Shown here in pieces: positions 14,474-26,526 of a DNA stretch of 64,000 nucleotides. Source of the stretch: Drechmeria coniospora. Lineage: Eukaryota > Ascomycota > Sordariomycetes > Hypocreales > Ophiocordycipitaceae. The notes beneath the pieces were generated by a model, which made no database searches, was not told the DNA's origin, and saw only the letters and a program-made list of their open reading frames with translations. Location of the stretch: NCBI RefSeq assembly GCF_001625195.1, contig NC_054389.1, positions 1,240,001 through 1,304,000 of the forward strand, read 5' to 3'. How positions within the stretch are numbered: the first letter of the stretch is position 1; the number at the start of each line of letters is the position of its first letter. Both the position numbers and the translations under genes were made by a program.

Positions 14474-16807
14474 ATGGTCAAGAAGAGCATCGACGTCAAG
14501 GTCCGGCCTCTCGCCAACAACACAGGCCTCGAAAAGGCGTCCCTGGCCGGCGCCGCCCGCGTCTACGTTACCAAAGACGCCCTCCTCTCGCTGTCCAACG
14601 GTCTCGAGAGCAGGCCATGCATTCTCGACAAGATTCCCGGTGATGGCGGGGAGCCACCCTTGCCCAAGAGGGAAGCCCTCCTCTGCGCCAACCCCCAGGG
14701 TATGAGTGCTCACGTCGTCCTCATGACCCGTGCCTTCCTCGAGGCCTCGGGCTTCAAGCTCGGTGACCAGCTGAGCATCTGCCTGACCGCTGCCGCCTCG
14801 GTGCCGGACGCCGACGAGGTGGTTGTCGAGGACGTCTCGGACGAGGACGACAAGTCCTCGCTTGGTACAAAGTATGCTCCATGCTGGGAGCATTCCCTGA
14901 GCATCTCCATGAGTACGTCGCCGATGGTGGATTGCATATTATTCTTGCTCTCTTGCCGTTCTCGCTGACAGCCCGCAGATCGCGCCGAGATTGTGTTTCC
15001 TGGAATGGTGTTTGAGGGCGTAAATATCAATAAATTCCGCCGCAACTACAAAGTCCTCACCGTCAATGCACAAACGAACAACGTGGCCAAGTTCAAGCTC
15101 TCGTCCACAGCTTTGCGTATTTCCTCGTTACCGGCCGAAGAAGAGGTCGACGAGGCTGCATTGCCGGCCGGCGAACTCACCGTCACGGGAATCCCCGGCT
15201 TGGCTGCCCAGATTAGCACCCTCAACAGCTTCCTCCGCGGATTCACACGCCCCTTTCTCCTCCCCGATGAGCGATCCTCCTGCGGTCTCGTCATACACGG
15301 CGGGCCCGGCACGGGGAAAACCTTGATTCTCAAACGGCTTGAGGCTACGAGATGGGGCAAGACGTACTGGGTCGAGCCGACGGACAAGATGTCGACCATG
15401 CGGGAGACGTTCAAGCTAGCGCGCGCCTCGGCGCCAAGTATCATCTTCATCGATGGCCTTGAAAAGATTACGGGAAAGGACCGCTCCAACCGCGAGTTTG
15501 TCATCGACATTCTCGCCAAGGAGCTCGGTTCCCTGTCCGCCGAGATACAGAGCACTCAGGCCCTTCCGCAGGTCGTGGTCATCGCTACCTGCCGGGACTA
15601 TATGCTCGAGGTTCCCGAAGACCTTCAGAGGAGGCCCTACTTCCGCACAAACATCGCCCTCCCCATCCCTCGTGCCTCCGAGCGCCTCGAGATCCTCCGC
15701 TTTTACAACCCTGCCATCAGGCCCGAGGAGAAGGAAGCCTGTCTCGTGGGCATCTCCCAGAAGACGCATGCCTACAGCGGTGACGACCTTGTCAATCTGA
15801 TCGAGGATGCAGCCAAATGCCTTCGGCGACGACTGGATGACATGGAGCTGGCGGACGATGCGAAACAGGAGCACCTTCTTACCACGATCGATATGGAGGC
15901 CGCCCTGCGCATCACCCGTCCCACCGCCATGCACGACATTAACCTCAAACCACCGACGATACACTGGAAGGACGTGGGCGGCCAAGAACCGCTCAAGAGG
16001 GTCCTCCAGCGCATGATCAAGAAGACCAAGGGCACCCAGCCGGCAGCGCTTCCCGTCCTCCGCCACCCACCCAAGGGCTTGCTGCTCTACGGCCCACCAG
16101 GCTGCTCCAAGACGCTTTCGGCCCAGGCCATGGCCACGGAGTCGGGCTTCAACTTCTTCGCCGTCAAGGGTGCCGAGCTGCTCAACATGTATGTCGGCGA
16201 GTCAGAGCGCGCCGTCCGCACTCTTTTTGAGCGCGCGAGAGCCGCCAGCCCGTCCATCATCTTCTTTGACGAGATCGACTCCATCGGCGGCCAGAGGGGT
16301 GGCGGGCCCGGCGGCGCCTCGGCTGCTTCTCGAAGCACCGGCGCCGTCAACATGCTGACCACCCTGCTGACCGAGATGGACGGCTTCGAGGCTCTCACGG
16401 GCGTCCTCGTCCTCGCGGCCACGAACCGGCCCGAGGCCATCGACCCGGCCCTCATCCGGCCCGGCCGCTTTGACCAGGTGGTGTACGTGGGCCCGCCCGA
16501 TGGTGTCGCCCGCGAGGCCGTCTTCACCGTCCACCTGCGCGGTCTTGCCGTCGCGGACGATATTGACATTCCCGAGCTCGCTCGCCGCGCCGACGGCTAC
16601 TCGGGCGCTGAGATCAAGGCCATCATAAACGAGGCCGGCTTGGCCGTCGAGGAAAGGTACGACGACGACGAGACAGGCACTGCCAGGTTCGAGCTCGCCA
16701 TGGATGACCTGATCGCCGCCATGGACAAGACGCCGAGGAGGATCACGAGGGAGATGGTAGAAAGCTACGAGGATTGGCACCTACAATTTACAAGCCGGTT
16801 GAAATAG
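14474..16807 (+). CDS. afg2: AFG2/DRG1-type (SPATA5-like) type II AAA ATPase
   Basis: Exons 14474-14912 and 14979-16807 give 755 aa, close to the yeast length. An N domain of about 200 residues precedes two AAA modules. D1 has Walker A GGPGTGKT (254-261) but its Walker B reads IIFIDGLE, with Gly306 where the catalytic Glu is expected. D2 is intact: GPPGCSKT (518-525), IIFFDEID (Asp577, Glu578) and an arginine-finger region (ALIRPGRFD). The GPPGCSKT form of the second P loop is characteristic of Afg2/SPATA5. In yeast this hexamer strips Rlp24 from pre-60S ribosomes in the cytoplasm; the same job is inferred. CDC48 and NSF are less likely because of the N domain and this P loop. The start is the first ATG in frame; the reading frame continues upstream only through GTG codons. 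Confidence 0.88.
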
Positions 16808-17435
16808 GGTGAGAGGGCTAAAGAAGGGTGACGGATAAATAAAACAACTCGCTTCCGATGCGGAATCATTTAGTTCCGCAGCAGATGGCTCGATATTCTC
16901 TTGCACGCGAGACATCATGACACGTATTTCGACTCGCGCGTAACATTTCAACAGGGTATCTGAAAACTGTCGTCATCACCGCAGATGCCTCGACTGTCGC
17001 TCTCATCGCGCCTCAGCAGGGACGCAGCCCTCGGCCGATGCCTCCCAGGGGTTGACCGTCCGTACATGGACTCATCATTATACAGTGCCTGCTGGCCATC
17101 CACCATCATCCATTTTTAAGCGCGTCACGAACCTCATCCAAGAGGCATGGCCCTCAACAACGCATTCCTGCCGTCCGGGGCGACCCGTCGAGCTCGCCAC
17201 TCACAAGGGTCCCCTGACGACAACATTAGCCCGCGGCCGTTCCATCCATATCCCATGGGCGCGCCGCCTCGGTTCCCCCAATCACCATGGGGACGCATGC
17301 ACGGGCCGGGGAAGCGCAGCCGAGCCCTGCGGTTGCCATTCATGTCACCACCGCATGCTCCCTCTCGAAACCGAATCGAAATGAGCGCCATGACCGTACG
17401 CCGTCGCCGAAAAGAATACTCCTGCATGAACCGGC
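16808..17435. other. Convergent 3' regions, no gene
   Basis: Unique sequence between the AFG2 and PSY2 stop codons. The open frames around 17052-17560 overlap each other in several frames and look random. An AATAAA lies at 16838-16843. Confidence 0.55.
16838..16843 (+). terminator. Polyadenylation signal (AATAAA) for AFG2
   Basis: AATAAA 30 bases after the stop codon inside an A-rich stretch. Plausible signal, not tested. Confidence 0.4.
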
Positions 17436-20408
17436 TCAGTGCTCTTCGTCCGGTCGGGATTCACTGCCCGTCTTCACCGCAGCGGGCAGGCTGATGGAAA
17501 TCTTCCTAGGAGTGACGCTCCCCCCCGAACCGGGAAACGTCTTCCGGCGCGAGTTGAGTTGAGATGAGGCGCTGGTGTTGGATTCGGACGAGCTGCTGTT
17601 TCGACGCTTGTTACGCGCGAGCTTGTCCAGCTCGTCCTCCTCATCGTCTTCGCGCCGTCGCTTCTCGGCCAGCCTCTCGAGCGGGGGAGCCGCGGCGGCG
17701 GCGGCGCTCGCGGCGGCATCGACGGCGTCTTGGGTCGACGTGCTAGGCTCGGCCGTCGCATCTTCCGTGCTCTTCGCGCTTCCTTCCTCCGCGTTGGCGT
17801 TCTCGTCGCTCTCCTCGTCCGACGGGTAGTCGACCAGAGGCTTCGCAGGGGTGGCGGCGCCGTTCGTCGAGACCGGCTTGCCGCCCGCCTCCTGCGGCTC
17901 CCCCGCGTCGTCCGGGTCCGGGGCGTTCCAGTACTCTTCCTCGACGGGGTCGACGGCGATGGGCTCCAAGAGTCTCGCGTTCGGCGCCGGTTTCCGAGCC
18001 GAATCCTCCTCGCTCTCGAGGAAGTACTCCACGTTGGTGGGGAACTCCTGGGTTCCGTCATACTTCAGGACGAGATCCCGAAACGTCGGCAGGTAGCTCA
18101 AGCCGACCAAGCGTTCTCTGTAGGTGGAGCCGAGGTGCTTGACGAGCTCTTTGATGTTCTCCTTCCTGATGAGCTCGAAGAGGTCGAGCGAGGCCGAGCT
18201 GACGAGGTTGTCCCTCGGCAGGGTGTCGGTGAGGACGTCGAGTATGGGGCCGAACACCTTCTTCTCCGTCAGCTGCTTGCAGTAGAAATCATCCTGCAGG
18301 GCAACGAGGTATCGGATGAATCGGATCGAAACTGCATCATGCTCGTGTCAGCGCTCGCAGGTACGACAGGGGGGACCGGAGCATCGGCCTCGGCGGTGGC
18401 GGTGGCGCCTACCTAGTCGCAGGTACTTCTCGGGATTCTTGAGAAGCTGACAGACGCGTTCGGCGATGTTGTTGTTGAGGACGAAGTGCTTGCTGAAGCG
18501 GTGGTGCTGGCGGATGAAGAAGCTCAGGATCTCGACCAGGTAGGTGAACATGGAGGCTTGCTGGACCGACAGCTTCATGTCGGCGCGGCCCTCGAGCTCG
18601 AGAAGGGGCTTGAAGAGCTTGACGGCGGATCGTTCGTAGAAGCGGGTGAGGAAGAGCTCCTGCTGCGGATCGAGCGCCGACTGGGGCTGCTGAGGTCGTC
18701 TGACGTACTCCCCATTCACCTTGGCAAAGTGGTCGAGGGGAACGCCCTGGTCGAGGAGGACGCGGAGGGCCTCGGAGATTTGACACTTGACGCCGAGGTC
18801 GACCTCGACGAGCAGCAGGTCGATGAGGGAGTCGGTCAGCGACGGCTGGTTCTCGTGCATCTGGCGATAGATGGTCTGGCGGATCATGTGCGGGTCGTGG
18901 TCGATGATGGACACCATGATGTCGGTGGCGCCGACGCGGACGGCGACGTCGCTGTGGCGCAAGCCGTAGTGGATGACCTGAAGCAGGCCGTGGGCGATGA
19001 AGTTGTTGTAGAGCGTCTGGCGGGCCGGAGCCTGGATGTTCTTGGCGATGGCGCAGCACTGCTGGATGAAGAGGACGGCCTCCTTGCGCTTCCTCGCGTC
19101 CCGGCGGCGGGGGCTGAAGACGGCGAAGAGCTCGCTCAGGAAGGCGGCGTTGGACTGCAGGTGCTGGACGATCTCGACCTGGTTGAAGAAGATGAGGGAG
19201 TTGAGGACGGAGAAGGTGGGATCGTCGAGGATGCGGGCGAGGACGACGTCCTTGAGGTACTGCAGGCGGTACGTCTGGTGGATCTTCTGGCGCGTCTGGA
19301 GGTCCTCGATGGGCACCACCTCCTTGTAGCGGCCCTGGTTGTCGAGCCAGTGCCGGTGGTTGGCCTTGTGGCTCGGGAAGTCCGGGTCGTACTCGAGGGC
19401 GCCGACGACGCCGAGGACGCACTCGTCCGAGACGGCATGCTCGATGATGGTGGTGTCGTTGAGGAGGAGGATGGTCTTCATGATGTTGCAGAGGCGATGC
19501 AGGTCCGGGAGGCTCTCGAGGTCCTCGGCCATCTCGACGAGGGGGATGAGCTTGCCGATGTAGTCCTCGGCCATGATGGCCTTGGCGAGGGCGTCTCGCC
19601 CGCTCGGGCTCGTCGCCATCATGTGCATGCTGGATTCGATTTCCGGCAGGTTTCCCAGCTCGGCGGCGGGCAGGGCGATCGGGGCGGGCGCGTCCATGGC
19701 AAGGTCGTCGGAGAGGCCATCGTCTGGAGGGCAGGGCGAGGTAGGTCAGCCAGGCGAACGCGTCTTCCTCGACGGCAACGGACGGATGTACTGTACGCAC
19801 CCACGATGGCCGTGTTGTTCAGCAAGGCCTGCTGCACGTTGCTGACGAATCGCCTGCGACGGGTCAGCCGCTGCTCGAGCTCGTGAGAGGTTGACAAACC
19901 ATATCGACGCGCAGCCTTCGGCTTCCTGGAAGCTCAGGGCCATGTCAACGCCGCTCGTGGGCTCCTGCCAGACGATGAGTGTTTCTGCGCAGGGCAGACG
20001 GACGGTCAGCGAAGGGTTGCGGCAAGGGGTTCCACCGACGGCGAGACTTGCCTTGCTGCTTCTGGAATCCATCTTCCTTGAGGATTTTCGTTTCCAGCAG
20101 CAGGCGTTCCGGCTGGTCCTCGGATTCCACAATGACGCGCGGGTCTTTGCGGCCGTCCTCGGTCTGTCGATGGGCAAGCAGGGCCGGTCAGCGTTCTGTC
20201 CGTCGCGGGAAGGGCAAGGTCAAGGTCGGCGCGGGAGACGATGCAAGGCAAGGCAAGGCAAGGCAAGGCAAGAACTAGGGAGACGTACGGTGGTGAAGGC
20301 GGCGGTGCAGAAGCCAGTGCCGCGATCGAACCAGTCATTGTTGCGCAGCTCGTAGACCTTGACGCGCTTCCTGTCCGTCGGCTGATGGGGTACGGGCTGC
20401 GCCATCAT
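17436..20408 (-). CDS. psy2: Protein phosphatase 4 regulatory subunit 3 (PSY2/SMEK)
   Basis: Six exons on the minus strand: 20408-20289, 20163-20052, 19984-19900, 19853-19801, 19723-18413 and 18331-17436, together 858 aa. The start gives RKRVKVYELRNNDWFDRGTG, the EVH1/PH-like head typical of the family, continuing over four short exons through DPRVIVESEDQ, KQQETLIVWQEP and GVDMALSFQEAEGCASIW. The large exon holds the SMK-1/armadillo body (NIMKTILLLND, SLIFFNQVEIVQHLQ, FYCKQLTEKKVFGP). The last about 250 residues are acidic, Ala/Ser-rich and basic, and carry the KRRREDDEEDELDKLARNKR block, a likely nuclear signal. It targets the PP4 catalytic subunit to phosphoproteins such as gamma-H2A and Rad53 during DNA-damage recovery. 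Intron 2 has a GC donor (AAG|GCAAGT). The start is the first of two adjacent ATGs; no ATG lies upstream in frame. Confidence 0.93.
20243..20271. repeat. psy2: (GGCAA)n pentanucleotide repeat in PSY2 intron 1
   Basis: About five tandem copies of GGCAA/CAAGG inside the first PSY2 intron (20288-20164). Confidence 0.9.
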
Positions 20409-20764
20409 CGACGGCTCGGAGTCCCCCTCCGTGACGAGCTGGCGATAGGCGACCAGGTCCGGGGCAAGTTCGAGATGCTGCTGAAGGGATAGTTCGGAGG
20501 ACGACGAGGTCTCGTTGCGGGCGAGGACGGTGAGCGCCGCCACGGTTTCGTCGGCGATGCGCCCGAAGCAAGGCCGGGCGCGTCGAGGCAGAGGGGCCGA
20601 CGGCGAGGGTGACGACGACGAGGACTCTGACGCGGGCGACGGGCGGGATCGACGGGCCGTCGAGCGAACGAGGCGGCGGCGGGCGTTGCGCGCGACGACG
20701 GGCCTGCTGGGCGGGCGGGCGGGCGGGAGAGGTTGACGGGATACGACGAGACCCAGCGCGCCAT

Positions 20765-20793
20765 GCAGCAGCAGCAGCAGCAGCAGCAGCAGC
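20765..20793. repeat. (GCA)n microsatellite
   Basis: About nine to ten GCA/CAG triplets upstream of PSY2, outside any credible coding frame. Confidence 0.95.
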
Positions 20794-21329
20794 GGTTCAC
20801 CGTTCCCGACACCTGGCTCGGGCGAGGATGGGTCGGGGGACTCGGCGGTCGGTCAAGCGCACGGGCCACGACGCAGCGCAGCAGCGCGACGCAACGGCAA
20901 CGCAACGCAACGCAGCGTCCAGGCTCGCAGGCGAAGGGACAATCTTGTCGGAGGGAGAAGGGAAGGAGGGAGAAGGGGCCGGAGAGACGGAGTCGGGGCG
21001 CTCGCAGAGGCGGCTGCGGACGCGGACGCGGATGCAACTCGGCTGCCGGCGTGACGTTTTGTCGAGACCGACTGGGGTGGGTGGTGAGGATTGATGACGG
21101 GAGAGGTGGGCAAAACGCGCAAGGTGCCCGGTTTGGAGAAGTTGGCATTAATTTTAGCGATTAGTCGCCCGCGGGAGGGAGGGGGAAGGAGCAGGCTTCC
21201 TTGCTGGGGAGGGGCGGCCCTTGGCAGCCGGGGCAGGGCAGGTGCAATCGGCCGCCCAATCGCCCAATCGCCCAATCGCCCCGTTCGTGCTTGCGCGGGC
21301 TGTTCGTTCCGACGTACCACGTCTGTGTC

Positions 21330-22480
21330 TACGGAGTGCCGTACGGAGCCAGTACCAGCATGCCATGGCCTACAAGTGCTTGCATGCGAATTTACACCCA
21401 GAACCGCAAGTAGTACATGTACGTAGGCTGCGAGCAGGTAAGGGATCATAGATGCTGTACGGAGGACTGTACGTGCATGCAAGAGAGCGAGTACATCTTT
21501 GCTTGTACTCGCTCCTTCTCCAGCATGAATGAAATCCTTGCCACTCCCGCTGCATGTGGCTGGTGCAAACTTTTTCGGCCACACTTGTCGGTGTGCTCGT
21601 CCTTGTACATGCAGTACATGCAGGACATGTACAAGTAAGTACACAGTAACTGTACCACATGCATACTTGTCTGTACTTGAGTACTCCGTACTTGTACTTG
21701 CAGTATGATGGGAGCGTGCTTGCCCATGTACAGTAGTGCATGTACTACAGTACTCTCTGTATCATTGCAGGCATCCGAAAAATGCGCCAGAACTTTGGAT
21801 TATTAATACCCAGTGTGCAGGACATGAGCCCATGTGCAAAAGCACTTCCGATATTCGCTAGTTTCGTCGCCATGCTCAGTTTGGACGGAGTACGTTGTTC
21901 TATTGAACTTGTGTACGAAGTACTTACTGTAGTAGCACGGATGAAGTACAACTAAGTACGTACTTGTCAGAGTACAAGTGCATGTGCTGACCTGACTACA
22001 GTAGCTTCGGAGTACATGTGCCATCCACACTTGCATACTGTAAGTGCAAGTACTAACGTTGTAATTACAGCAAGTACTCCGTACTCCGTACTGAGATGCT
22101 TATCTGCACTCCGTACTCCGTACTGTACATGTTATCGCTTGTACTTGTACAAGTTGAAACAAGCCACACATTCGATGTAGTCACGTGTCCACTGTTCAAA
22201 TCTTGGTTCATTCCGCCCCACTCTGCCGTCAGCGTGCGATTGCAACAACATAAGTACTTACAGTACTTGCTTAAGTACTAACTGAGCGGAGTACAACGGA
22301 CAGTACTGGACGGAGTACACTCTGAAAATAAGTATTTGCGTTGTACAAGTACAGTACAGCTCGTGGGCATGGAAGGTAATTATTACAGTACTTACACCCT
22401 ACTTACAGTACTTGCGGTACGAGCAAGGACAAGTGCATGCACACGTATTAATACACCAAGTTTCCAAAGACAAGCGTCAA
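21330..22480. repeat. Long GTAC-rich island
   Basis: One of the two longest islands in the window. It is packed with GTACTTGCA, AGTACTTAC, TACTCCGTAC and ACATGTAC words in both orientations, often back to back (for example 22070-22135). Words are not in a constant period, so this is not a simple tandem array. Confidence 0.75.
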
Positions 22481-22880
22481 TGTACGCTGGAACGCACTGC
22501 ACTCTGTGCATGAATCGATGGTAAGGATGCACATATATGTTTCTGCTCTTCCTCACTGGCATTCACTACAGCCTTGATTCGCACAAGGTAAATTCCGCTG
22601 GCCGCTTGTGCTGTGCTGGCGTGTCGCTCCCATCTACTCGAATAGGGTGAGCCAGCATTAGGAGTGTGCCACGATACGACAAGTACCATGATTGGCCCAA
22701 GTGCAACTGCTGGTAGACATGAGGCATACCTCAGCATCGTCAGAGAAAGGCATCTTTTTGGCATCCTTGGCCTTTGCGAGGCCCTGGATGATTTTCCTTT
22801 GTTCAGGGCTCGTGCTCTTTCAGATGTCGCTCGACGACGGACACGGACGCGAGTGCCCCTGAAAAAAGTGCCTCGCTTCC

Positions 22881-22962
22881 CATGGTGGGATGGCAAAGGT
22901 GTCGATTCACTTTGTAGCAGTAGCGCTACCAAAATTGAATCGTCGCTATTGTACGGTGCGCC
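22881..22962 (-). mobile_element. Diverged copy of a Tc1/mariner-like MITE
   Basis: About 82 bp. Starts CATGGTGGGATGGCAAAGG and continues GTCGATTCA, matching the GGGRTGGCAA...GTCGAT end of the copies at 34243 and 53307. The other end contains, read on the minus strand, ACAATAGCGACGATTCA, matching their second end. The outermost bases have decayed and the flanking TA is not preserved. Too short to encode anything. Confidence 0.6.
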
Positions 22963-23594
22963 TGTCGACTCTGCTGACCATGATGCGCCTCACCATTATG
23001 CGTCCCGCTGTGGCGTTCACGGCCAAGCGGTGGAGGGCGTCATACGTCGGAGATGATGACGTTGCCGTCTCCTCTTGGTCGATCGGCGAGAGAAGGGCGG
23101 CGGCGAGGCTCGACATTAGCAGTCGTCGTCATGTTGAATCCTGGTCCTTTTTTTTCTCTCGTCGTTGCTTGTCTGTTCATGTGCATGCTCGTCACATTCC
23201 CACGAAAGCGACGAGTACGTGTACCGCCTCCATTCAGTTGCACGCTTACAACAAAGTACCGATTGGGTATGCAGTAATAGCTCGTAGCATGCGAATGGAC
23301 ACGCTGGATTGGCGGGGGCGAGTGACGCATGGCCCGACCTGAATCTGCATTCCTTTCAGCACTCGGTGCATACGCGTGGGCAAAAAGTACATGAACACTT
23401 GGGGTCGGATGCCCGATGGCTGTATGCATCTCTCGTTGACGGTTGATTTCGACGCCCAGCCCATCGGTGGCCGTGGTGCGCCACATGGGTTTTCCTCACG
23501 CTCGCTCGCAGTACGATCGCAGTACGATCACAGCACGGCACACAAACGGCGCGCCCGTGTTTGCTTGATTTGTTGAAACGAGCCTCTCGCTCGC

Positions 23595-23650
23595 CAATCC
23601 TCCGTCGTTCGGGCGAGAATGTCAATCCTCCGTCATCCGGGCGAGAATGT
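23595..23650. repeat. 28-bp tandem duplication
   Basis: Two adjacent 28-bp units, each starting CAATCCTCCGTC and ending GGGCGAGAATGT; they differ by only three bases in the middle. Confidence 0.9.
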
Positions 23651-25237
23651 CAAGGTGGCAGCCCTGCTGTGGGCGGATGTTGGGCGAAGCCACCGCCAAC
23701 GGGCCAAGCCACCGACGGCGTGGAGCCTCGGGAGGACTCAGGGCAGCACTGAACCGACGGGACGATCCATTCCATCGGCGGGCCCAATCCACTAGGAGCT
23801 TCTCAGTTAGCATCACCAGGTCAGTACCTAGATCTGACGGGGCCCTTGGCGAGCTGTCGGCCCCAAATACGAGATGGAGGCGCCATTGTTGTGACGGCCG
23901 CCCAGCCCAGCAGCCCGTGGTCCCCCCAAAGTGCCCGCTACAGCCCGCTACACGCAGGCAGTAGCTTGCATTTTGCAGGGCGCTAGCGCCGCAACGGGAA
24001 GCAAGCAAAAATGCGAGAAACGTGGCTGCGGCACCCTGATTGCCAAGTCGTCAGCGCCGTCCTCGGTCCATGCGCTTCAATATTCTTGATCGCATCGACG
24101 CACTTCCGGGTACGAGCACCGTGGTGGTAGTAGTGCGAGTGCGTGTGCATGCGGTACTCGGATGGTGCGTACGATGCCATCTATGAATGCCGTTTTTCAC
24201 TGCCGCATGCATTGACTGCAAGTACTTGCTTTGTACTGTAATACAGTAGTGGTCCGAGCACGAGCGGCCACTCAAACTCAGCACACGCCTGCCGTTTCTC
24301 CTGCTCGCACTCGTATCGTCGTGCTACGGCCAAGCCCAGCTTCGAACGACGGCCGCCAACGATTCCCTGCCTAGCTGCCTGACGACTCTTTTCCAGCCTC
24401 GAGGGATCCCGGTCGAATATCCATGATCCCACACCCACGCATCGGCGCACCGGCGCACCCACCATCGACAGCCTCTGCCTGTGCCCCCGTTTGGGGGCCG
24501 CCTGTCGGTGTTGCCAAGGTGCCAAGGCCCAAGCGATGAACTGGCTGGAAGCTGCCTTTTCTCCAACGATGCCTGGCGTCACAACCTCTGGCATGCCAAT
24601 CTTCACAGGGTCCAGGGGGATCCCGTCAAGCCAATCCGCCTCGGCATGGACAGGTTCGGCCCCGAGCCGTGAGACCGTAGAATGGAGCACACCATGAAGG
24701 GGCCCTCGGGCTGTCGAGTCGCGAGTGGGCTGGGACGTCTTCTCTGCTCGTCTCCCATCCGCCCACCATGCAGTCATGTACTTTCGGTTCCTGTCCGTCG
24801 GGCTCGCCCAAGGACGGGCCGGCCGACACGTAGCTTGGGCCGTGTTCGGAAATGTCTGGGTTTGCTCGTACGCGGCCAGCTGGTGGTACGGGCGTCGAGT
24901 TGCGTCGGAATCACAATCGAAGCATGCATGGAAGTCCGCCCACCGCACCATCGAGTGCGAGCGCGGAGCTGTACCGTACAGTAGTGCACTCTTCACTCAG
25001 CATCCCTACTCCCAAGTACGCACGTGTGCGCTGACGAGCACAAGTATACTTACCTCGGATTACTCTCAAATACCGAGAACAGTCATGTACAGATACTCTG
25101 TGCTACCCCTACCTGCCTTGCATACGAAGGCACTTGCTATTTATCCATTGGTACCTACCTACTCCGGCTTCCGGCCTCATCGCACCTACCAATTCTAGAG
25201 TTCCAGAATCGGTAGGCACGTTGACGCGCACCCTCCG

Positions 25238-25254
25238 CCCCCCCCCCCCCCCCC
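25238..25254. repeat. Poly-C tract
   Basis: Seventeen consecutive C, followed by a CT-rich run. A length-unstable and sequencing-error-prone site. Confidence 0.9.
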
Positions 25255-26407
25255 TCCCTCCCCTTTTCCCCTTCTCCCTTGTCATAGGATACACTTCTCT
25301 CACAGAATAAATGTACGTGCCCTATACTCCGTACCCCTGGTGTAGGCGCCGTCAGCTCGTTCGTAGAACCCTCGGCGGAGGTTCTAGGCATTATCTCATT
25401 GCATTCGTACCTACTAGGTACCTACCTATCTGTAGGTACCTACCAATGCAGTACTTGCTCATCGTCGTACGGGTGAGTGTATTATTACCTGGTACATTTT
25501 TTGCAAGTACTTGTACGGAGTGCATGTTAGTAGTGCTACAATCTGTAGTGTCCATCGAGGGCATAATTAAGCTGTTCCAACCGCCTGCGAGTACTCGTGC
25601 ACACAGACGTTTGATCCTTTGCTTCACTCGTCACGAGCAAGTGTACGGTGCAGCACGGGCATGTACGTTCAAGTACACTTCACCCTGTGCCCCAGGAATC
25701 CCAATACGGGGCACCTCCGTACTTTGGTAGTTATTGATATCGCTGGCTCCATCCCGGTGCCAGCAGGGGATCTCGATCGTCCCACCCCCCACCCACTTCC
25801 GGGTTCGAGCTGACCGAGGCAGCGGAGGATTGTAGCCGATCCCGCTTGTCGTGCTTTCTGCCTCGCAGCCATCTTTCTCCTCCGCGGCGCAGTCCACTGT
25901 CCATCTTCACTTGTACCCTTCGTTCGCTCCTCGGGGCAAGGTTTCCTGCTCGTCGGGCGTCTGACGGCCTGAGCCAAGCCGGGTTTCATCGTGGACGGTT
26001 AGGGGCCCATCCAGGCTGACCCGAAGGCCGTGCCGCCCCTCGTACCTACGGGCGCACCCGTTGGTGCGGTACATATACAACGCCCTCCACCCGCTCTCAA
26101 GCATCGGCCACGCTTGACCCGCCACTGTACGGCCGTTGCCCTCACGAATCCCTCACCTGCTTGTCCTTTGGGTGGTGGAAACAGGCAGGCCTCGATGCCA
26201 TTCTTGGCCCCTCCTCGTGCTGCCTTGCTTCTCGCTGCTCCTCGGCGTGGCTTGCCTCGTCGCCTCGTCGACACCGAGCCTCCTCTCTCGCAAAGAACCT
26301 GACCCTGGCGACAATCAACGACTTCGATTTGGCCCGACCGACGACTGCTCCATCCTGCCCGACCTCGGCAGGAAGTGATTCCTAGCGACGAGCGGCGGCG
26401 GACCGAC

Positions 26408-26510
26408 CCTCCTCCTCCTCCTCCTCCTCCTCCTGCTGCTGCTGCTGCTGCTGCTCTTGCTGCTGCTCCGCCTCCTCCTTCTCCGCCTCCTCCTTCTCCG
26501 CCTCCTCCAC
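26408..26510. repeat. (CTC)n/(CTG)n and CTCCTTCTCCGC repeats in a 5' leader
   Basis: About nine CTC/TCC triplets, then about seven GCT triplets, then tandem copies of CTCCTTCTCCGC. The run ends 17 bases before the start codon at 26527, so it is probably in the 5' UTR of that gene. Confidence 0.9.
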
Positions 26511-26526
26511 CTACGCAAACCCCGCC

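Larger units (their letters stand above)
20409..26526. repeat. 6.1-kb gene-free region rich in repeats
   Basis: No gene can be supported. 20409-21130 is G/C-rich PSY2 upstream DNA with CAG, GGGC and other simple runs. 21255-21285 repeats CCAATCGC. 21330-22480 is a long GTAC-rich island. 22881-22962 is a MITE copy. 23595-23650 is a 28-bp tandem duplication. 24180-25000 is unique sequence with a 271-aa minus-strand open frame of no recognisable family. 24960-25160 and 25310-25700 are weaker GTAC islands. 25238-25254 is a poly-C tract. 25900-26526 is the promoter and leader of the next gene, with CTC/CTG repeats. Confidence 0.65.

Noticed and set aside
18486..19886. 466-aa plus-strand open frame opposite PSY2
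   Set aside because: Shadow of the PSY2 large exon, rich in Leu/Val/Glu/Asp from complemented codons.
24181..24996. 271-aa minus-strand open frame in the gene desert
   Set aside because: No signal peptide, domain or splice partners, low codon bias and overlap with other short frames. It may be chance, though it is the best remaining candidate in that gap.
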